From Kineothrix sp. MSJ-39 (GTDB lineage: Bacteria > Bacillota > Clostridia > Lachnospirales > Lachnospiraceae): DNA of 64,000 nt. The position numbers and the translations under genes were made by a program. Shown piece by piece: positions 41,295 to 50,760 of this stretch (its first letter is position 1; every line of letters starts with the position of its first letter). The notes under the pieces are model-generated. The model saw only the letters and a program-made list of their open reading frames with translations, did no database searches and was not told where the DNA came from. The stretch lies in contig NZ_JAHLPN010000007.1 in assembly GCF_018917935.1 (NCBI RefSeq), positions 62,001 to 126,000 of the forward strand. Direction: 5' to 3'.

Positions 41295-42380
41295 ATGAGA
41301 AATGTAATTTTAACAGGTGACAGACCAACAGGAAAGCTGCATGTCGGACATTATGTCGGCTCACTGCGCAGACGTGTTGAGCTGCAGAATACAGGAAACT
41401 ATGATGATATTTATATTATGATCGCGGATGCCCAGGCGCTGACCGATAATGCGGACAACCCGGAGAAGGTCAGACAGAATATCGTAGAAGTTGCGCTTGA
41501 TTATCTTGCGTGTGGGCTGGATCCGAAGGTTTCCACTTTATTTATCCAGTCTATGGTTCCGGAGCTGACGGAGTTATCCTTCTACTATATGAATCTGGTT
41601 ACCGTTTCCAGACTGCAGAGAAATCCTACTGTAAAGGCAGAGATCCAGATGCGTAATTTTGAAGCCAGCATTCCGGTCGGATTCTTTACGTATCCAATCA
41701 GTCAGGCAGCAGATATTACAGCATTTAAAGCAACGGTTGTTCCGGTCGGAGAAGATCAGATGCCGATGCTGGAGCAGACAAAAGAGATCGTACATAAGTT
41801 TAATACGGTGTACGGGGAAACACTGGTAGAGCCGAAGATCATGCTGCCGGACAATCAGGCATGTATGAGACTGCCGGGTATTGACGGTAAGGCAAAGATG
41901 AGTAAGTCGCTTGGCAACTGCATCTATCTTTCCGATACAGAGGCAGATGTCAAGAAAAAGGTTATGTCCATGTTTACCGATCCGAACCATTTGCGTGTAG
42001 AGGATCCGGGTAAGGTAGAGGGCAATCCGGTATTCATTTATCTGGATGCATTCTGTAAGGACGAGTACTTTGCTGAATTTTTACCGGATTATGCAAATCT
42101 GGATGAACTGAAAGCACATTATACTAGAGGCGGACTTGGCGATGTGAAGGTAAAGAAATTCCTGAACAATGTAATGCAGGCTGAGCTGGCACCGATCCGT
42201 GAAAGACGTGCACAGTGGGAAAAGGATATCCCGACTGTATTTGATATCTTAAAAGCAGGCAGTGAAAAGGCAGAAAAGGTTGCTGCCGAGACACTTGCCG
42301 AGGTAAGACGTTCCATGAAGATCAATTACTTTGAAGACAAAGCGTTGATCAAGGAACAGATGGAGAAATACGGAAACTAA
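41295..42380 (+). CDS. trpS: Tryptophanyl-tRNA synthetase
   Basis: A 361-residue class I synthetase that charges tRNA-Trp. The HIGH-type motif is [11 protein letters not shown] (residues 12-22), and the KMSKS-type motif reads A-K-M-S-K-S-L-G-N near 200. G-E-D-Q-M-P-M-L-E marks the tRNA/ATP region typical of TrpRS. It has its own promoter and terminator and is therefore a single-gene unit. This is a core housekeeping gene, which anchors the window to the chromosome. Confidence 0.95.
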   Translation: MRNVILTGDRPTGKLHVGHYVGSLRRRVELQNTGNYDDIYIMIADAQALTDNADNPEKVRQNIVEVALDYLACGLDPKVSTLFIQSMVPELTELSFYYMNLVTVSRLQRNPTVKAEIQMRNFEASIPVGFFTYPISQAADITAFKATVVPVGEDQMPMLEQTKEIVHKFNTVYGETLVEPKIMLPDNQACMRLPGIDGKAKMSKSLGNCIYLSDTEADVKKKVMSMFTDPNHLRVEDPGKVEGNPVFIYLDAFCKDEYFAEFLPDYANLDELKAHYTRGGLGDVKVKKFLNNVMQAELAPIRERRAQWEKDIPTVFDILKAGSEKAEKVAAETLAEVRRSMKINYFEDKALIKEQMEKYGN

Positions 42381-42390
42381 GAGTAAGAGT

Positions 42391-42426
42391 GAGAAAGACT
42401 GGATCATCCAGTCTTTCTCTTTTTTG
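42391..42426 (+). terminator. Intrinsic terminator after trpS
   Basis: GAGAAAGACTGGAT-CAT-CCAGTCTTTCTC followed by TTTTTT. Confidence 0.93.
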
Positions 42427-42431
42427 TTATG

Positions 42432-42515
42432 GCGACGAGGAAAATGCACGCATTTATGCGGTGCATTTGACGACCGCTAATCAGAGCGAGATTCGCAGAG
42501 CGTATCTCGTCTCTG
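42432..42515. repeat. Two adjacent hairpins in the trpS/YczE intergenic gap
   Basis: AAATGCAC ... GGTGCATTT pairs around an inner GCAT-TT-ATGC; then CAGAGCGAGAT ... ATCTCGTCTCTG forms a second stem. They lie between two convergent genes; the second may serve as the terminator for the minus-strand gene, although the T run is poor. Confidence 0.5.
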
Positions 42516-42516
42516 C

Positions 42517-43152
42517 CTAAAATGTTTCCTCGGTATGTCTGTTACCGCCCTCTAACAGATACTGACAAAGTGGATGAAAGGCTTCGATAAAAGGACCGAG
42601 GCAGAAAGCGATGAGCAGCGTTGCAATGCCCGGTTTTTGACTGCCTAAAAGACCGATGATGACCCATAGGAAGTCTGCGGTAACTCTGACAAATTTAAAA
42701 GAAAGTCTGCTACGCTCCGAGATCGTCAGCGGAATCGCATCGTAAGGAGATACTCCAAGTGCAGAAATGTAATACAGTGCGGAGCTGAAACATAACAGCA
42801 CAAGGGCGATCCCTAAAAAGACAAAACGGAACAAAAGAGCCGGAGACGGAAAAATCTCCTGCCACATCCGGTAAGAAAATTCGATGACATAGCCGACCAG
42901 AAACATATTGGCAACAGTGCCAAGTCCGAGCTTTTTCCTGTCGAGAAAGAAAAAGTCGATCGCAAGAAGAAGCAGGCATAAAAGCAGATAAAAAGTACCA
43001 TAATCTAACAGGCGCAGCATATGCCAGAGTCCCATCACACCCAGATTAAAAGGGTCAATTCCAAAGTCAGCAAACTGGAACATACCAACGCTGAAACCAC
43101 AAAGGACATTTCCGAGTATCATAAATAAGAATTGTTTCTGTTTTCGCTTCAT
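42517..43152 (-). CDS. YczE/YitT-like membrane protein
   Basis: A 211-residue integral membrane protein with five hydrophobic segments. It begins K-Q-K-Q-F-L-F-M-I-L-G-N-V-L-C-G-F-S-V-G-M-like with G-I-D-P-F-N-L-G near residue 30 and S-A-L-G-V-S-P-Y-D-A-I-P later, the paired motif of the YczE/YyaS/YitT family. Its biochemical role is unknown. GGAGG is seven bases before the ATG at 43152 on the minus strand; a longer start adds ten residues without support. It lies next to an AraC gene on the same strand. Confidence 0.8.
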   Translation of the reverse strand: MKRKQKQFLFMILGNVLCGFSVGMFQFADFGIDPFNLGVMGLWHMLRLLDYGTFYLLLCLLLLAIDFFFLDRKKLGLGTVANMFLVGYVIEFSYRMWQEIFPSPALLFRFVFLGIALVLLCFSSALYYISALGVSPYDAIPLTISERSRLSFKFVRVTADFLWVIIGLLGSQKPGIATLLIAFCLGPFIEAFHPLCQYLLEGGNRHTEETF

Positions 43153-43243
43153 AATCTGCCTCCGTATCCGCTTATCAATCATTTCTTATTTATCATAATA
43201 CTGCCAATAAAACGGACTTTATAGAGGAAAAACTGCCAAAATA

Positions 43244-44134
43244 CTATAAAAATCCTGCCAAACGATAGGTACTGGGACTTTGCCCGAACGAACGGGAAAA
43301 TACTGCGGTGAAATAGCTGCTGTCCATACCACAGCGTGCTGCAATCTCATGGACGGGCAGATCGGTTTCTGTTAAAAGCTGACAGGCTTTTTCCAGACGC
43401 ATACTCTGTAAAAAGTGCTGCGGTGTTTCGTCAAGCATACTGCGGAATCTGCGATAGCAGTCACGTTCACTGATATAAACAGAACCGGCGATATCCTGAA
43501 CGGACAGTTTTTCATTCAGATGCTCCTCTATAAAAGCGATCATACCAAGCAGCTTATGATCCGTCTGTCTGACCGGAACATTCTGCTGCTGCGAGAGTGA
43601 TTCACAGCAGGTAAGCACAAGCTGACTTAAGACTTCCCGGAGCTTTAGTTCATAGCCGGGGACATCTTCTGTCAGCAGAAAGGAACTGCGGACAAGAGCA
43701 TTTCCGGTATCGGAAAACGGGAAAATAGTCTGTGTGGATTGCAGCACGGGTAACATATAACGCTGATAGATCCGGCTTTCTTTTTCACCAAGAAAGGAAG
43801 GACTGAAAATATGGATCTTCTGCGAAACGGCAGAGCAGCCGGTATGGATCCTGGTGCGGTGCAGTACGTTTGCATTGATCAGACCGCCTGTGCCTTGCGA
43901 GAAAAGCACACTTTTCCCCGGGGTACGGTAGAGCAGATCTCCTTTCTCCATATAAAAGATTTCAAGCTGTGTGTGCCAGTGCCACGGAGCTCCCATCTGC
44001 TTCTCGGAAAAATCACGGTCAATCTGCTTGTAGGGAAAATCCGGCGCAAGCTCCGGATGCGACTCTTCCCGTAGTGGATTTTTATATTGTAATGTAACAT
44101 CGTTTACTTCGTTTTCAAGTGGATATGGATACAT
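43244..44134 (-). CDS. AraC family transcriptional regulator
   Basis: A 296-residue regulator: N-terminal cupin-type sensor (H-W-H-T-Q-L-E-I-F-Y-M-E-K-G-D, F-S-Q-G-T-G-G-L-I-N-A-N-V-L-H-R) and C-terminal double helix-turn-helix (L-S-V-Q-D-I-A-G-S-V-Y-I-S-E-R-D-C and V-H-E-I-A-A-R-C-G-M-D-S-S-Y-F-T-A-V-F-S-R). It lies 91 bases upstream of the YczE-like gene and diverges from the histidine kinase gene. The ligand is unknown. Confidence 0.93.
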   Translation of the reverse strand: MYPYPLENEVNDVTLQYKNPLREESHPELAPDFPYKQIDRDFSEKQMGAPWHWHTQLEIFYMEKGDLLYRTPGKSVLFSQGTGGLINANVLHRTRIHTGCSAVSQKIHIFSPSFLGEKESRIYQRYMLPVLQSTQTIFPFSDTGNALVRSSFLLTEDVPGYELKLREVLSQLVLTCCESLSQQQNVPVRQTDHKLLGMIAFIEEHLNEKLSVQDIAGSVYISERDCYRRFRSMLDETPQHFLQSMRLEKACQLLTETDLPVHEIAARCGMDSSYFTAVFSRSFGQSPSTYRLAGFL

Positions 44135-44275
44135 AACAGCTCCCTGACAGATCAGTTTTCAGACTGGATCTTTGATGTTTCTTTTTGGGTAATTATATCA
44201 AACAGGAATAAAACATGCTATAATTTACACATTAAATGGCGGCCGTGGGATGCGGGGAAAGAGAAAAGGGAAAAT

Positions 44276-46003
44276 ATGTTTGAAAAAAATACAAAACAAG
44301 TCAATTACATGATTGCAAGAATACTGGGAATCTGTACGGTTGCGATCCTGGCTATGGTGATCGGATCAGCTCTCGGTGTTTTTGAATTTGGACAGACTTA
44401 TACAAAGATTACATTGATTGCGGGACTCTTTATTACAATAAGTCCGGGTCTGTTGATCCGTATTCTGCCGGATCATGTGATGAAATATTATATGTTGACA
44501 ATCATGGCAGTTTTTATCGGTATTATCGGTACAAGTAACCATGTAGGGGTATACATTACATATATTCTGGTTCCGATATTCAGCTGCCTGTATTTTGAAC
44601 CAAAAGTTGTGATCAGAATGGAATTGATCTCTTATGTGATCATGCTTTTATCGATTTATGTCAGTACGGCAACCAAATATGAGGTTGTTTATGAGCATAT
44701 GGACCGGTTGTCTATTTTCGTTGCATACGCACTTGGTTATACGATTGAATACCTGATAGTCAGCGTAGTTTTATATGATATTGTAAAGCGGGCTAAAAGG
44801 ATGATGGAAGAGAGATTCAGTGCAGAAGAAGAAAACCGGAAAAAGAGCCGTTTTCTGTCCAGTATGTCACATGAGATCAGAACGCCCATGAATGCGATCA
44901 TTGGGATGGCTGATGTGGCACTGCGTAAGGATATGACGGAAGATATCAGGAAATGCCTGACGATCATCCGCTCATCCTCGGCCGGTCTGTTGGAGATTAT
45001 TAATGACATACTGGATCTTTCTAAGATAGAAGCAGGTAAATTTAATATCATAGAGGATATATATTCGACGGATGGATTGTTGGATGAGATGAAGGCTGTT
45101 ATAGATGCACGAAATATGGAAAAGAAAGTACCGATTTATTACCATGTACAGAAAATGCCGGCCTATCTGACCGGTGATGCGGTCAGGATCAGACAGGTAA
45201 TGCTCAATTATGCATCTAATGCCATCAAATATACAGAACAGGGCAGAATTGATATTTATGTAGATTGCCGGAAGCAGGATGCAGATACAGTCCTTTTAGG
45301 TTACCGGGTAAAGGATACCGGACAGGGCGTCAGACAGGAAGATATCGGGAAACTTTTTACGATGTACAGCCAGTTTAATCAGGAAGAAAATCACGGAAAA
45401 GAAGGAACCGGTATCGGGCTTGCAATCAGTAAATCTTTTGTAGACTGCATGGGTGGTACTGTCGGTGTTGACAGTGTTTACGGAGAAGGAAGTACATTTT
45501 CTTTTCAGATTCCCCAGAAAATTGCGGATCCGGCTGTAGTAACGGAGAAACCGCAGGCAAAGGAAAATATCCGGACAGAAACAGAGGAAATTTTCGGATA
45601 TCGTACAAGAAACACAAGAATCCTTCTGGTGGATGATAATAGGATCAACAGAGAAGTAGTTAAGGATCTGCTGGAGCCGCTGGCAGCCACGATCGATGAA
45701 GCAAAGGATGGAAAAGAAGCGGTAGACAGTGCATGGCGGGTGACATATGATCTGATCTTTATGGACAGTCATATGCCGGTTATGAACGGAGAAGAAGCGA
45801 CCATACAGATCCGTAGCGGACAGGATGGAAAAAACAGGACAACGCCGATCATTGCAATTACCGCAGATGCGATCGCCGGCGTAAGAGAAAAACTGCTTGA
45901 AACAGGAATGAATGATTATATTGTAAAGCCGATCGACGAAAAAATAATCGGAGATATGATCAGGAAATATCTGCCGGATGACAAGATCATAGATATAAAG
46001 TAG
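44276..46003 (+). CDS. Hybrid sensor histidine kinase with receiver domain
   Basis: A 575-residue membrane kinase. About six hydrophobic segments fill residues 12-185 with almost no outside loops; then come HisKA (S-H-E-I-R-T-P-M-N-A-I-I-G, His near 199), the ATPase domain (N-A-I-K-Y-T-E, D-T-G-Q-G-V, G-T-G-I-G-L-A-I-S near 380) and a C-terminal receiver (L-L-V-D-D-N-R-I-N, F-M-D-S-H-M-P-V-M-N-G with the phospho-Asp near 500). There is no separate response regulator or output gene beside it, so the phosphate goes elsewhere. TGC-TATAAT lies near 44217. Confidence 0.92.
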   Translation: MFEKNTKQVNYMIARILGICTVAILAMVIGSALGVFEFGQTYTKITLIAGLFITISPGLLIRILPDHVMKYYMLTIMAVFIGIIGTSNHVGVYITYILVPIFSCLYFEPKVVIRMELISYVIMLLSIYVSTATKYEVVYEHMDRLSIFVAYALGYTIEYLIVSVVLYDIVKRAKRMMEERFSAEEENRKKSRFLSSMSHEIRTPMNAIIGMADVALRKDMTEDIRKCLTIIRSSSAGLLEIINDILDLSKIEAGKFNIIEDIYSTDGLLDEMKAVIDARNMEKKVPIYYHVQKMPAYLTGDAVRIRQVMLNYASNAIKYTEQGRIDIYVDCRKQDADTVLLGYRVKDTGQGVRQEDIGKLFTMYSQFNQEENHGKEGTGIGLAISKSFVDCMGGTVGVDSVYGEGSTFSFQIPQKIADPAVVTEKPQAKENIRTETEEIFGYRTRNTRILLVDDNRINREVVKDLLEPLAATIDEAKDGKEAVDSAWRVTYDLIFMDSHMPVMNGEEATIQIRSGQDGKNRTTPIIAITADAIAGVREKLLETGMNDYIVKPIDEKIIGDMIRKYLPDDKIIDIK

Positions 46004-46036
46004 AGAAAGAACAGGCAACAGGAAGGAGAAAGACAG

Positions 46037-46507
46037 ATGGCACTTGAAAAAGCAGAAGCATATTTGAAGCAGGCAGGATTTGCGGACAGGATCATAAAAC
46101 TGGAGCAGTCAACGGCAACGGTTGATCTGGCAGCGGCGGCACTTGGAGTAGAGCCGGGGATGATCGCAAAGACCATGTCCTTTTATCAGGGAGAGCAGGT
46201 AGTACTGATCCTGACGGAAGGGACTGCAAGGATTGATAATCGGAAATACAAAGACACCTTTCATATAAAGGCAAAGATGATCCCCTTTGAAGAAGTGGAG
46301 GCTGCGGTCGGACATGCACCGGGAGGGGTCTGTCCGTTTGGGATCAAGGAAGGCATCACTGTTTATCTGGATGAAAGCCTGAAGCAGTTTGAAACCGTGT
46401 ATCCGGCAGCGGGAGATGACCACAGTGCAGTCAGACTTTCTGTTTCAGAGCTTGCACAGATCACAGGGGCTTCCTGGGTTGATGTGTGCAAAGAAGCAGT
46501 TGATTAG
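46037..46507 (+). CDS. YbaK/EbsC-type aminoacyl-tRNA deacylase
   Basis: A 156-residue YbaK/ProX-domain protein, which hydrolyses wrongly charged tRNAs such as Cys- or Ala-tRNA-Pro. Family features: L-E-Q-S-T-A-T-V-D-L-A-A-A-A-L-G at about 22-37, I-A-K-T-M-S-F near 45, and G-G-V-C-P-F-G-I-K near 97, with a conserved Lys in A-K-T. GGAGAAAG lies before the start. It stands 33 bases after the kinase gene and may be read from the same transcript. Confidence 0.9.
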   Translation: MALEKAEAYLKQAGFADRIIKLEQSTATVDLAAAALGVEPGMIAKTMSFYQGEQVVLILTEGTARIDNRKYKDTFHIKAKMIPFEEVEAAVGHAPGGVCPFGIKEGITVYLDESLKQFETVYPAAGDDHSAVRLSVSELAQITGASWVDVCKEAVD

Positions 46508-46592
46508 TTTACATAATTCACACTGCGAGTCGGAAATCGAAAATAATACACAGAAAAGAATACAGACAGTAGAAAAAAATGCAGAGGTATGC

Positions 46593-46624
46593 TAGAATAA
46601 CCGTGATTAGAAAAGACTAACTAA
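46593..46624 (+). promoter_or_regulatory. -10 box and TetR operator before the first hydrolase gene
   Basis: TAGAAT (46593-46598) is followed at 46607-46624 by TTAGAAAAGACTAACTAA, which shares TTAGAA-R-AGACTAAC with the site at 47452. Both lie just before genes that precede the TetR gene at 48735, its likely controller. Confidence 0.6.
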
Positions 46625-46640
46625 TACGAGGTGGATACAT

Positions 46641-47429
46641 ATGAAAGTATATGAATTTGGAGAGTCAGATAAACCGGTTATCATGCTGTTCCCCGGAACC
46701 TGCTGCTATTGGAAATCGAATTTCGGGCATGTGATCCCCGGGCTTTCGGAGCATTTCCGCACGCTGGTTGTCAGCTATAGCGGATTTGATGAAACAGAGC
46801 ATTCCACGTTTATTTCAGAGCTGGATGAAACAGAAAAGATCGAGCAGTACATCAGGGAAAAGCTGGATGGCAAACTTTATGCGGCTTATGGTTGTTCGCT
46901 TGGCGGTTCTTTTGTATCACTTCTGGTCAGCCGCCGCAAGATCCATATTGAGCATGCGATCATCGGCTCAAGTGATATGGATCAGGCACCGAAGTGGCTG
47001 GCAAAGCTGGAAACGGCGATCATGATGCCAATGTTTTATCCACTTATTACAGGAAAAGGCAGTTCTCTGTTTCAAAAGATGTTTGAAAAGAAAATGAATG
47101 ATGGAAATGACAGCTCCGACTACATGAAACGTTTTACGGAGATCATGAAAGGCGATGGCAGTCTGGATATGTCCTTTATTTCCAAAGCGTCCATGAAAAA
47201 CCAGTTCTGCACCGATCTGTATACAAAGGTTGGAGAACATATCAATGTGCCGGGCACAGTGATCCATGTTTTCTATGCCAAAAAGATGGGAGAAAAATAT
47301 CTGGATCGCTATAAATTGCATTTTGCAGATCCTGATATCCGTGAATTTGATCTGCAGCATGAGGAGCTTTTGCTGGATGCGGATCGCTGGGTAAAAGAAG
47401 TTTGTGATGCGTGCATGATCTTAGACTGA
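46641..47429 (+). CDS. Alpha/beta hydrolase
   Basis: A 262-residue cytoplasmic hydrolase: I-M-L-F-P-G-T-C-C-Y-W near the start (oxyanion side), nucleophile elbow G-C-S-L-G-G-S near residue 84, and a C-terminal H-E-E-L-L-L that could carry the His. The acid is less clear. It is set off by a promoter with a TetR-type operator. The next gene, another hydrolase, has the same operator, so the two are probably induced together. Confidence 0.8.
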   Translation: MKVYEFGESDKPVIMLFPGTCCYWKSNFGHVIPGLSEHFRTLVVSYSGFDETEHSTFISELDETEKIEQYIREKLDGKLYAAYGCSLGGSFVSLLVSRRKIHIEHAIIGSSDMDQAPKWLAKLETAIMMPMFYPLITGKGSSLFQKMFEKKMNDGNDSSDYMKRFTEIMKGDGSLDMSFISKASMKNQFCTDLYTKVGEHINVPGTVIHVFYAKKMGEKYLDRYKLHFADPDIREFDLQHEELLLDADRWVKEVCDACMILD

Positions 47430-47439
47430 AAGTTTGCGG

Positions 47440-47468
47440 TTGACAAGTAAGTTAGAAGAGACTAACAT
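47440..47468 (+). promoter_or_regulatory. Promoter and TetR operator before the second hydrolase gene
   Basis: TTGACA (47440-47445), 17 bases, TAACAT (47463-47468). The operator-like TTAGAAGAGACTAACAT (47452-47468) fills the spacer and -10 box. Confidence 0.7.
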
Positions 47469-47514
47469 ACAAGTGACCAAAACAAACATATGCAGTCATA
47501 TAAGGAGAGAGATC

Positions 47515-48735
47515 ATGAACGAAAGGGAAAAATACGATATCACGAAGCCGATTGTACTGCCGGTAGGCATGTATCATCTGAATGACAATGCCAGCATCAA
47601 TTTTCAGTTGAACCGGTTAGTCAATATGGATATGGGAGACCTCGACGAGGTACGGACGGTTGGTAGTCAGATCAAGGATATCAAAAGCTGGAAAACAGTT
47701 CTGATGCGTGTGGCGGATGAGGAGTATGCGAAGGGTAACCTCAGAAGCGCAATGGGATTTTACCGGATGGCGGAGTTTTATATGGACTGGAAGGATCCGG
47801 ATGCACTGAAATGCTGGAAAAAGGCAAGGGAGTTGTTCTTTGCTTATTTTGAAGATTTCTTTGTGGGAGAGCATCCGATCGTAGAAAAGGTAGAAGTACC
47901 GTATGAAACATATACGCTGCCACTTCTGAAAATGAATCCGGACGGTGTATCCAAAGGTGATATCGTGGTACATGGTGGTTTTGATTCCAACTATGAGGAA
48001 TTTTTCCCGCAGTGTATGTATGTAAGGCAGCATGGTTATACGGTGTATCTGTTTGAAGGACCGGGGCAGGGGGCAACGATCCGTTTGCATGGAGCAACGC
48101 TTCCGATCGAATGGGAGAAGCCGGTAAAGGCAGTGCTTGACTATATGAAGCTTTCTGATGTGACATTGGTCGGGCAGTCCTATGGTGGTTTTTATGCACC
48201 GCGCGCATCGGCATTTGACGAGCGTATCACACGTTGTGTCAGTGTAGCACAGTTCCCGGCACTTGCGCTGAACTTCCATGATTCCAGAGTTGTGGGAGCA
48301 CTCGCATGGGGAATCCTGAATCTGATCCTGTTCTTATTTGGCTGGTTGATCGATCTGATCTATAAGCTGAAAAAGGGCAATGGGATGCAGTTTTTTGATA
48401 CCTATTACCACAGAACAGGAGCAAAGGGCGTTTATGCACTGCTTCGTTATCTGCACAGGATCGATCTCAGACCGCTGGCAGATAAACTGACAAAAGACTA
48501 TCTGATCATCGGCGGAAGTAAGGATACCATGAATGCAAGAGCGTCCATTGGCAGACAGATGTTATTACTGAAAAACGCCAGATCGATCGCAGCACGCGAA
48601 ATCACAGAGAAGGAACAGGGCGCGGATCACTGCAATGTAGGAAACCAGCAGGTGGCAATGGATACGATATTGCTCTGGCTGGAAGGATTGCAGAGAAGGG
48701 ATGAAACGCTCCTGCGTAAAAAAGAGGAGAAATAA
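47515..48735 (+). CDS. Alpha/beta hydrolase of the FrsA-like type
   Basis: A 406-residue hydrolase with a helical N-terminal cap (L-R-S-A-M-G-F-Y-R-M-A-E-F-Y near 85) before the hydrolase fold: D-I-V-V-H-G-G-F-D-S-N (oxyanion), V-G-Q-S-Y-G-G-F-Y-A-P (Ser near 223) and A-D-H-C-N-V-G-N (His near 370). This layout is that of the esterase/FrsA-like group. AAGGAGAG precedes ATG 47515. Its stop overlaps the start of the TetR gene (TAATG). A role in breaking down or detoxifying a small ester is plausible but unproven. Confidence 0.87.
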   Translation: MNEREKYDITKPIVLPVGMYHLNDNASINFQLNRLVNMDMGDLDEVRTVGSQIKDIKSWKTVLMRVADEEYAKGNLRSAMGFYRMAEFYMDWKDPDALKCWKKARELFFAYFEDFFVGEHPIVEKVEVPYETYTLPLLKMNPDGVSKGDIVVHGGFDSNYEEFFPQCMYVRQHGYTVYLFEGPGQGATIRLHGATLPIEWEKPVKAVLDYMKLSDVTLVGQSYGGFYAPRASAFDERITRCVSVAQFPALALNFHDSRVVGALAWGILNLILFLFGWLIDLIYKLKKGNGMQFFDTYYHRTGAKGVYALLRYLHRIDLRPLADKLTKDYLIIGGSKDTMNARASIGRQMLLLKNARSIAAREITEKEQGADHCNVGNQQVAMDTILLWLEGLQRRDETLLRKKEEK

Positions 48736-49325
48736 TGCATTTTTCAGTACAGGAACAGGAAAAAATCAGAGAAAACATGTTTACGGAAGGGCTGCAGCTT
48801 TTGAAGGAATATGGCGTGCAGCGCATGACTGTGGATAAGTTGACGAAGCGGTGTCAGATCGCAAAAGGCAGTTTTTATCACTTCTACGATTCCAAGGAAA
48901 GTTACCTGCGGGCACTTATGGCTTATGCGGGACAGAAGGTAGAAGAAATGCTGCAGGCTGCGCTGGCTGGCAGGAAGCAGATGACAACCCACGAGTTTTT
49001 TCAGTTTTTTCATGCCTATCTGTACAGTGATTATGATCTGCTTCGGTTTGTTACGATAGAAGATTTTCTCTGGGTGCAGAAGCATCTGGTCGATCCTGAT
49101 TATTTCAAGGCAAAAAATCAGATGGCAGAGCTGGAAAGATGGCTGTCTTTGATGTCAGATGCCCGAAAAGACGTGGATCGCGGTGTTATGGCCAATCTGA
49201 TCAAAAGTATTTACGCTATGCGTGAGTCGAGGGCAACAATGGTGGAATCGGCACTGGATGATACAATCTCCATTGTGCTGTGTACCATAGAAAATTATAT
49301 ATGTGAGGGAAATCATGAAGGTTGA
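48735..49325 (+). CDS. TetR family transcriptional regulator
   Basis: A 196-residue TetR repressor: N-terminal HTH (M-T-V-D-K-L-T-K-R-C-Q-I-A-K-G-S-F-Y-H-F-Y) and a ligand-binding helical domain. It overlaps the hydrolase stop by one base and the next GNAT gene by 11 bases, so the three genes are coupled. The TTAGAA-R-AGACTAAC sites before both hydrolase genes are its likely operators. Confidence 0.92.
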   Translation: MHFSVQEQEKIRENMFTEGLQLLKEYGVQRMTVDKLTKRCQIAKGSFYHFYDSKESYLRALMAYAGQKVEEMLQAALAGRKQMTTHEFFQFFHAYLYSDYDLLRFVTIEDFLWVQKHLVDPDYFKAKNQMAELERWLSLMSDARKDVDRGVMANLIKSIYAMRESRATMVESALDDTISIVLCTIENYICEGNHEG

Positions 49326-49926
49326 AACATTAACGGAAAAAGATATCAATGCGATCGGGCATGCATTCGGTTATTATGAATATGCGGAGAACGAGAAGGG
49401 GCTTGTTTCCGCATACAGCAGCAAAGACGCGGTCGTCAGTTATATCAACGGCTATGTGGAAATGGTACTGCAGGCAGGGATGCTCTATACAACAGGCCCG
49501 AAGCAGGAAGCGTTTATCGCCTATAAGCGGAGTGATGAAAAAATAAGCATGAAGGCAGCCAAAAAACTGATAAAAGGAACATTTGCCGGTTCTACTTTTG
49601 GAGAAGTGGTACGGATGCTCAGCATTCTCGGAAGCGGCGGCTCTTCTTCTGTTGAAAAGGCATTAAAAAAGAAAAAACAAAAATATCTGTTTGTCGGGCT
49701 GGTATGTGTGCGGGAAGAATATCAGGGACAGGGCTACATGCGGAAAGCACTGGAGCTTGCATTTGCCGAGGGCAACAGACTGGGACTCCCGGTTGTACTG
49801 GATACTGATGCAAAACTGAAAAGCGATAAATACAGACATCTTGGCATGGAGCTGGCAGGTGTCCGCACCTGCAAAAACGGCAGTAAATTATACGAACTGA
49901 TCAAATATCCTGATCCCACAGTATAG
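49315..49926 (+). CDS. GNAT family N-acetyltransferase
   Basis: A 203-residue acetyltransferase with V-R-E-E-Y-Q-G-Q-G-Y-M-R-K-A-L-E-L-A-F as the acetyl-CoA loop (about 140-158) and V-V-L-D-T-D-A-K ... Y-R-H-L-G-M-E-L near the end. ATG 49315 lies within the last codons of the TetR gene with GAGGGAAATC upstream. Being in the same operon suggests that it modifies the same compound class as the hydrolases handle. Confidence 0.85.
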   Translation: MKVETLTEKDINAIGHAFGYYEYAENEKGLVSAYSSKDAVVSYINGYVEMVLQAGMLYTTGPKQEAFIAYKRSDEKISMKAAKKLIKGTFAGSTFGEVVRMLSILGSGGSSSVEKALKKKKQKYLFVGLVCVREEYQGQGYMRKALELAFAEGNRLGLPVVLDTDAKLKSDKYRHLGMELAGVRTCKNGSKLYELIKYPDPTV

Positions 49927-49943
49927 AAAATAATAATTCCTGC

Positions 49944-49985
49944 TTGACAATTCTCGTAAATTACAATAACATAACAGTGTTATCT
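49944..49985 (+). promoter_or_regulatory. Promoter and operator of the second TetR gene
   Basis: TTGACA (49944-49949), 17 bases, TAACAT (49967-49972). ACATAACAGTGTTATCT (49969-49985) is a near-perfect palindrome, repeated as ACATAACACTGTTATGT at 50761. Confidence 0.8.
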
Positions 49986-50034
49986 GCATTTTATTGCACC
50001 GTGCAGCCTCCGAGTGGAGCGAAGGAGCTTAAAT

Positions 50035-50649
50035 ATGAAAGACGAAAAAGAAACCAGGGAAAAGCTCCTTGCCAGTGCCAGACAGGAGTTCTTAGAAAAA
50101 GGATATATGCAGGCGAGCCTCCGCAGCATTTGTAAAAATGCAGGCGTGACCACGGGAGCACTTTACTTCTTCTTTCAGGATAAAGAAGATCTGTTCACGC
50201 AGCTTGTGGAACCGACCCTGCAGAAACTGCGTGAGTATATCCAGCAGCATTTTCAGGCAGAGCAGGAGGAGATCAAAAGCGGCGTCCCGGATGAAACCGA
50301 GGATGCGGATGACATCAAGATGACCCGTCAGATCCTGCATGCCATGTATCAGAATTATGATATTCTGCTGCTTGCCATTACAAGATCACAGGGATCGAAA
50401 TATGAGTACTGTGTGGATGAGTTTGTAGCAATCGCTGAACAGCATTACCGTTTTCTGGCAGACGGAATGGCGGCAAGGGCCGGGATGGAACGGATCGATG
50501 ATTATACGATCCACTGGATCGCTCATATGCAGATTGATGTTTTTGTACATATGCTGCAGCATGAGCCTTCGGAGGAAAGAGCACAGCAGTATATCGCAAA
50601 GATTGTAAACTACCTGGTCGCGGGCTGGATGTCACTCTTTGTGAAGTGA
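50035..50649 (+). CDS. TetR family transcriptional regulator of the ABC exporter
   Basis: A 204-residue TetR repressor: HTH with A-S-L-R-S-I-C-K-N-A-G-V-T-T-G-A-L-Y-F-F-F at about 24-44, then a helical ligand-binding domain. GAAGGAG is seven bases before ATG 50035. A matching palindrome before this gene and before the ABC genes shows that it probably represses both itself and the exporter, to be released by a drug or peptide. Confidence 0.92.
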   Translation: MKDEKETREKLLASARQEFLEKGYMQASLRSICKNAGVTTGALYFFFQDKEDLFTQLVEPTLQKLREYIQQHFQAEQEEIKSGVPDETEDADDIKMTRQILHAMYQNYDILLLAITRSQGSKYEYCVDEFVAIAEQHYRFLADGMAARAGMERIDDYTIHWIAHMQIDVFVHMLQHEPSEERAQQYIAKIVNYLVAGWMSLFVK

Positions 50650-50760
50650 GGAAGAAAATAAAGAACAAAGAATGCGCCTGGGCACATTCTTGTGCCTGCG
50701 ACGGCCGCTTGCGATATCGATATGGTACGCCGCAGCGCATGTATTTTTTTTTGCAATACA

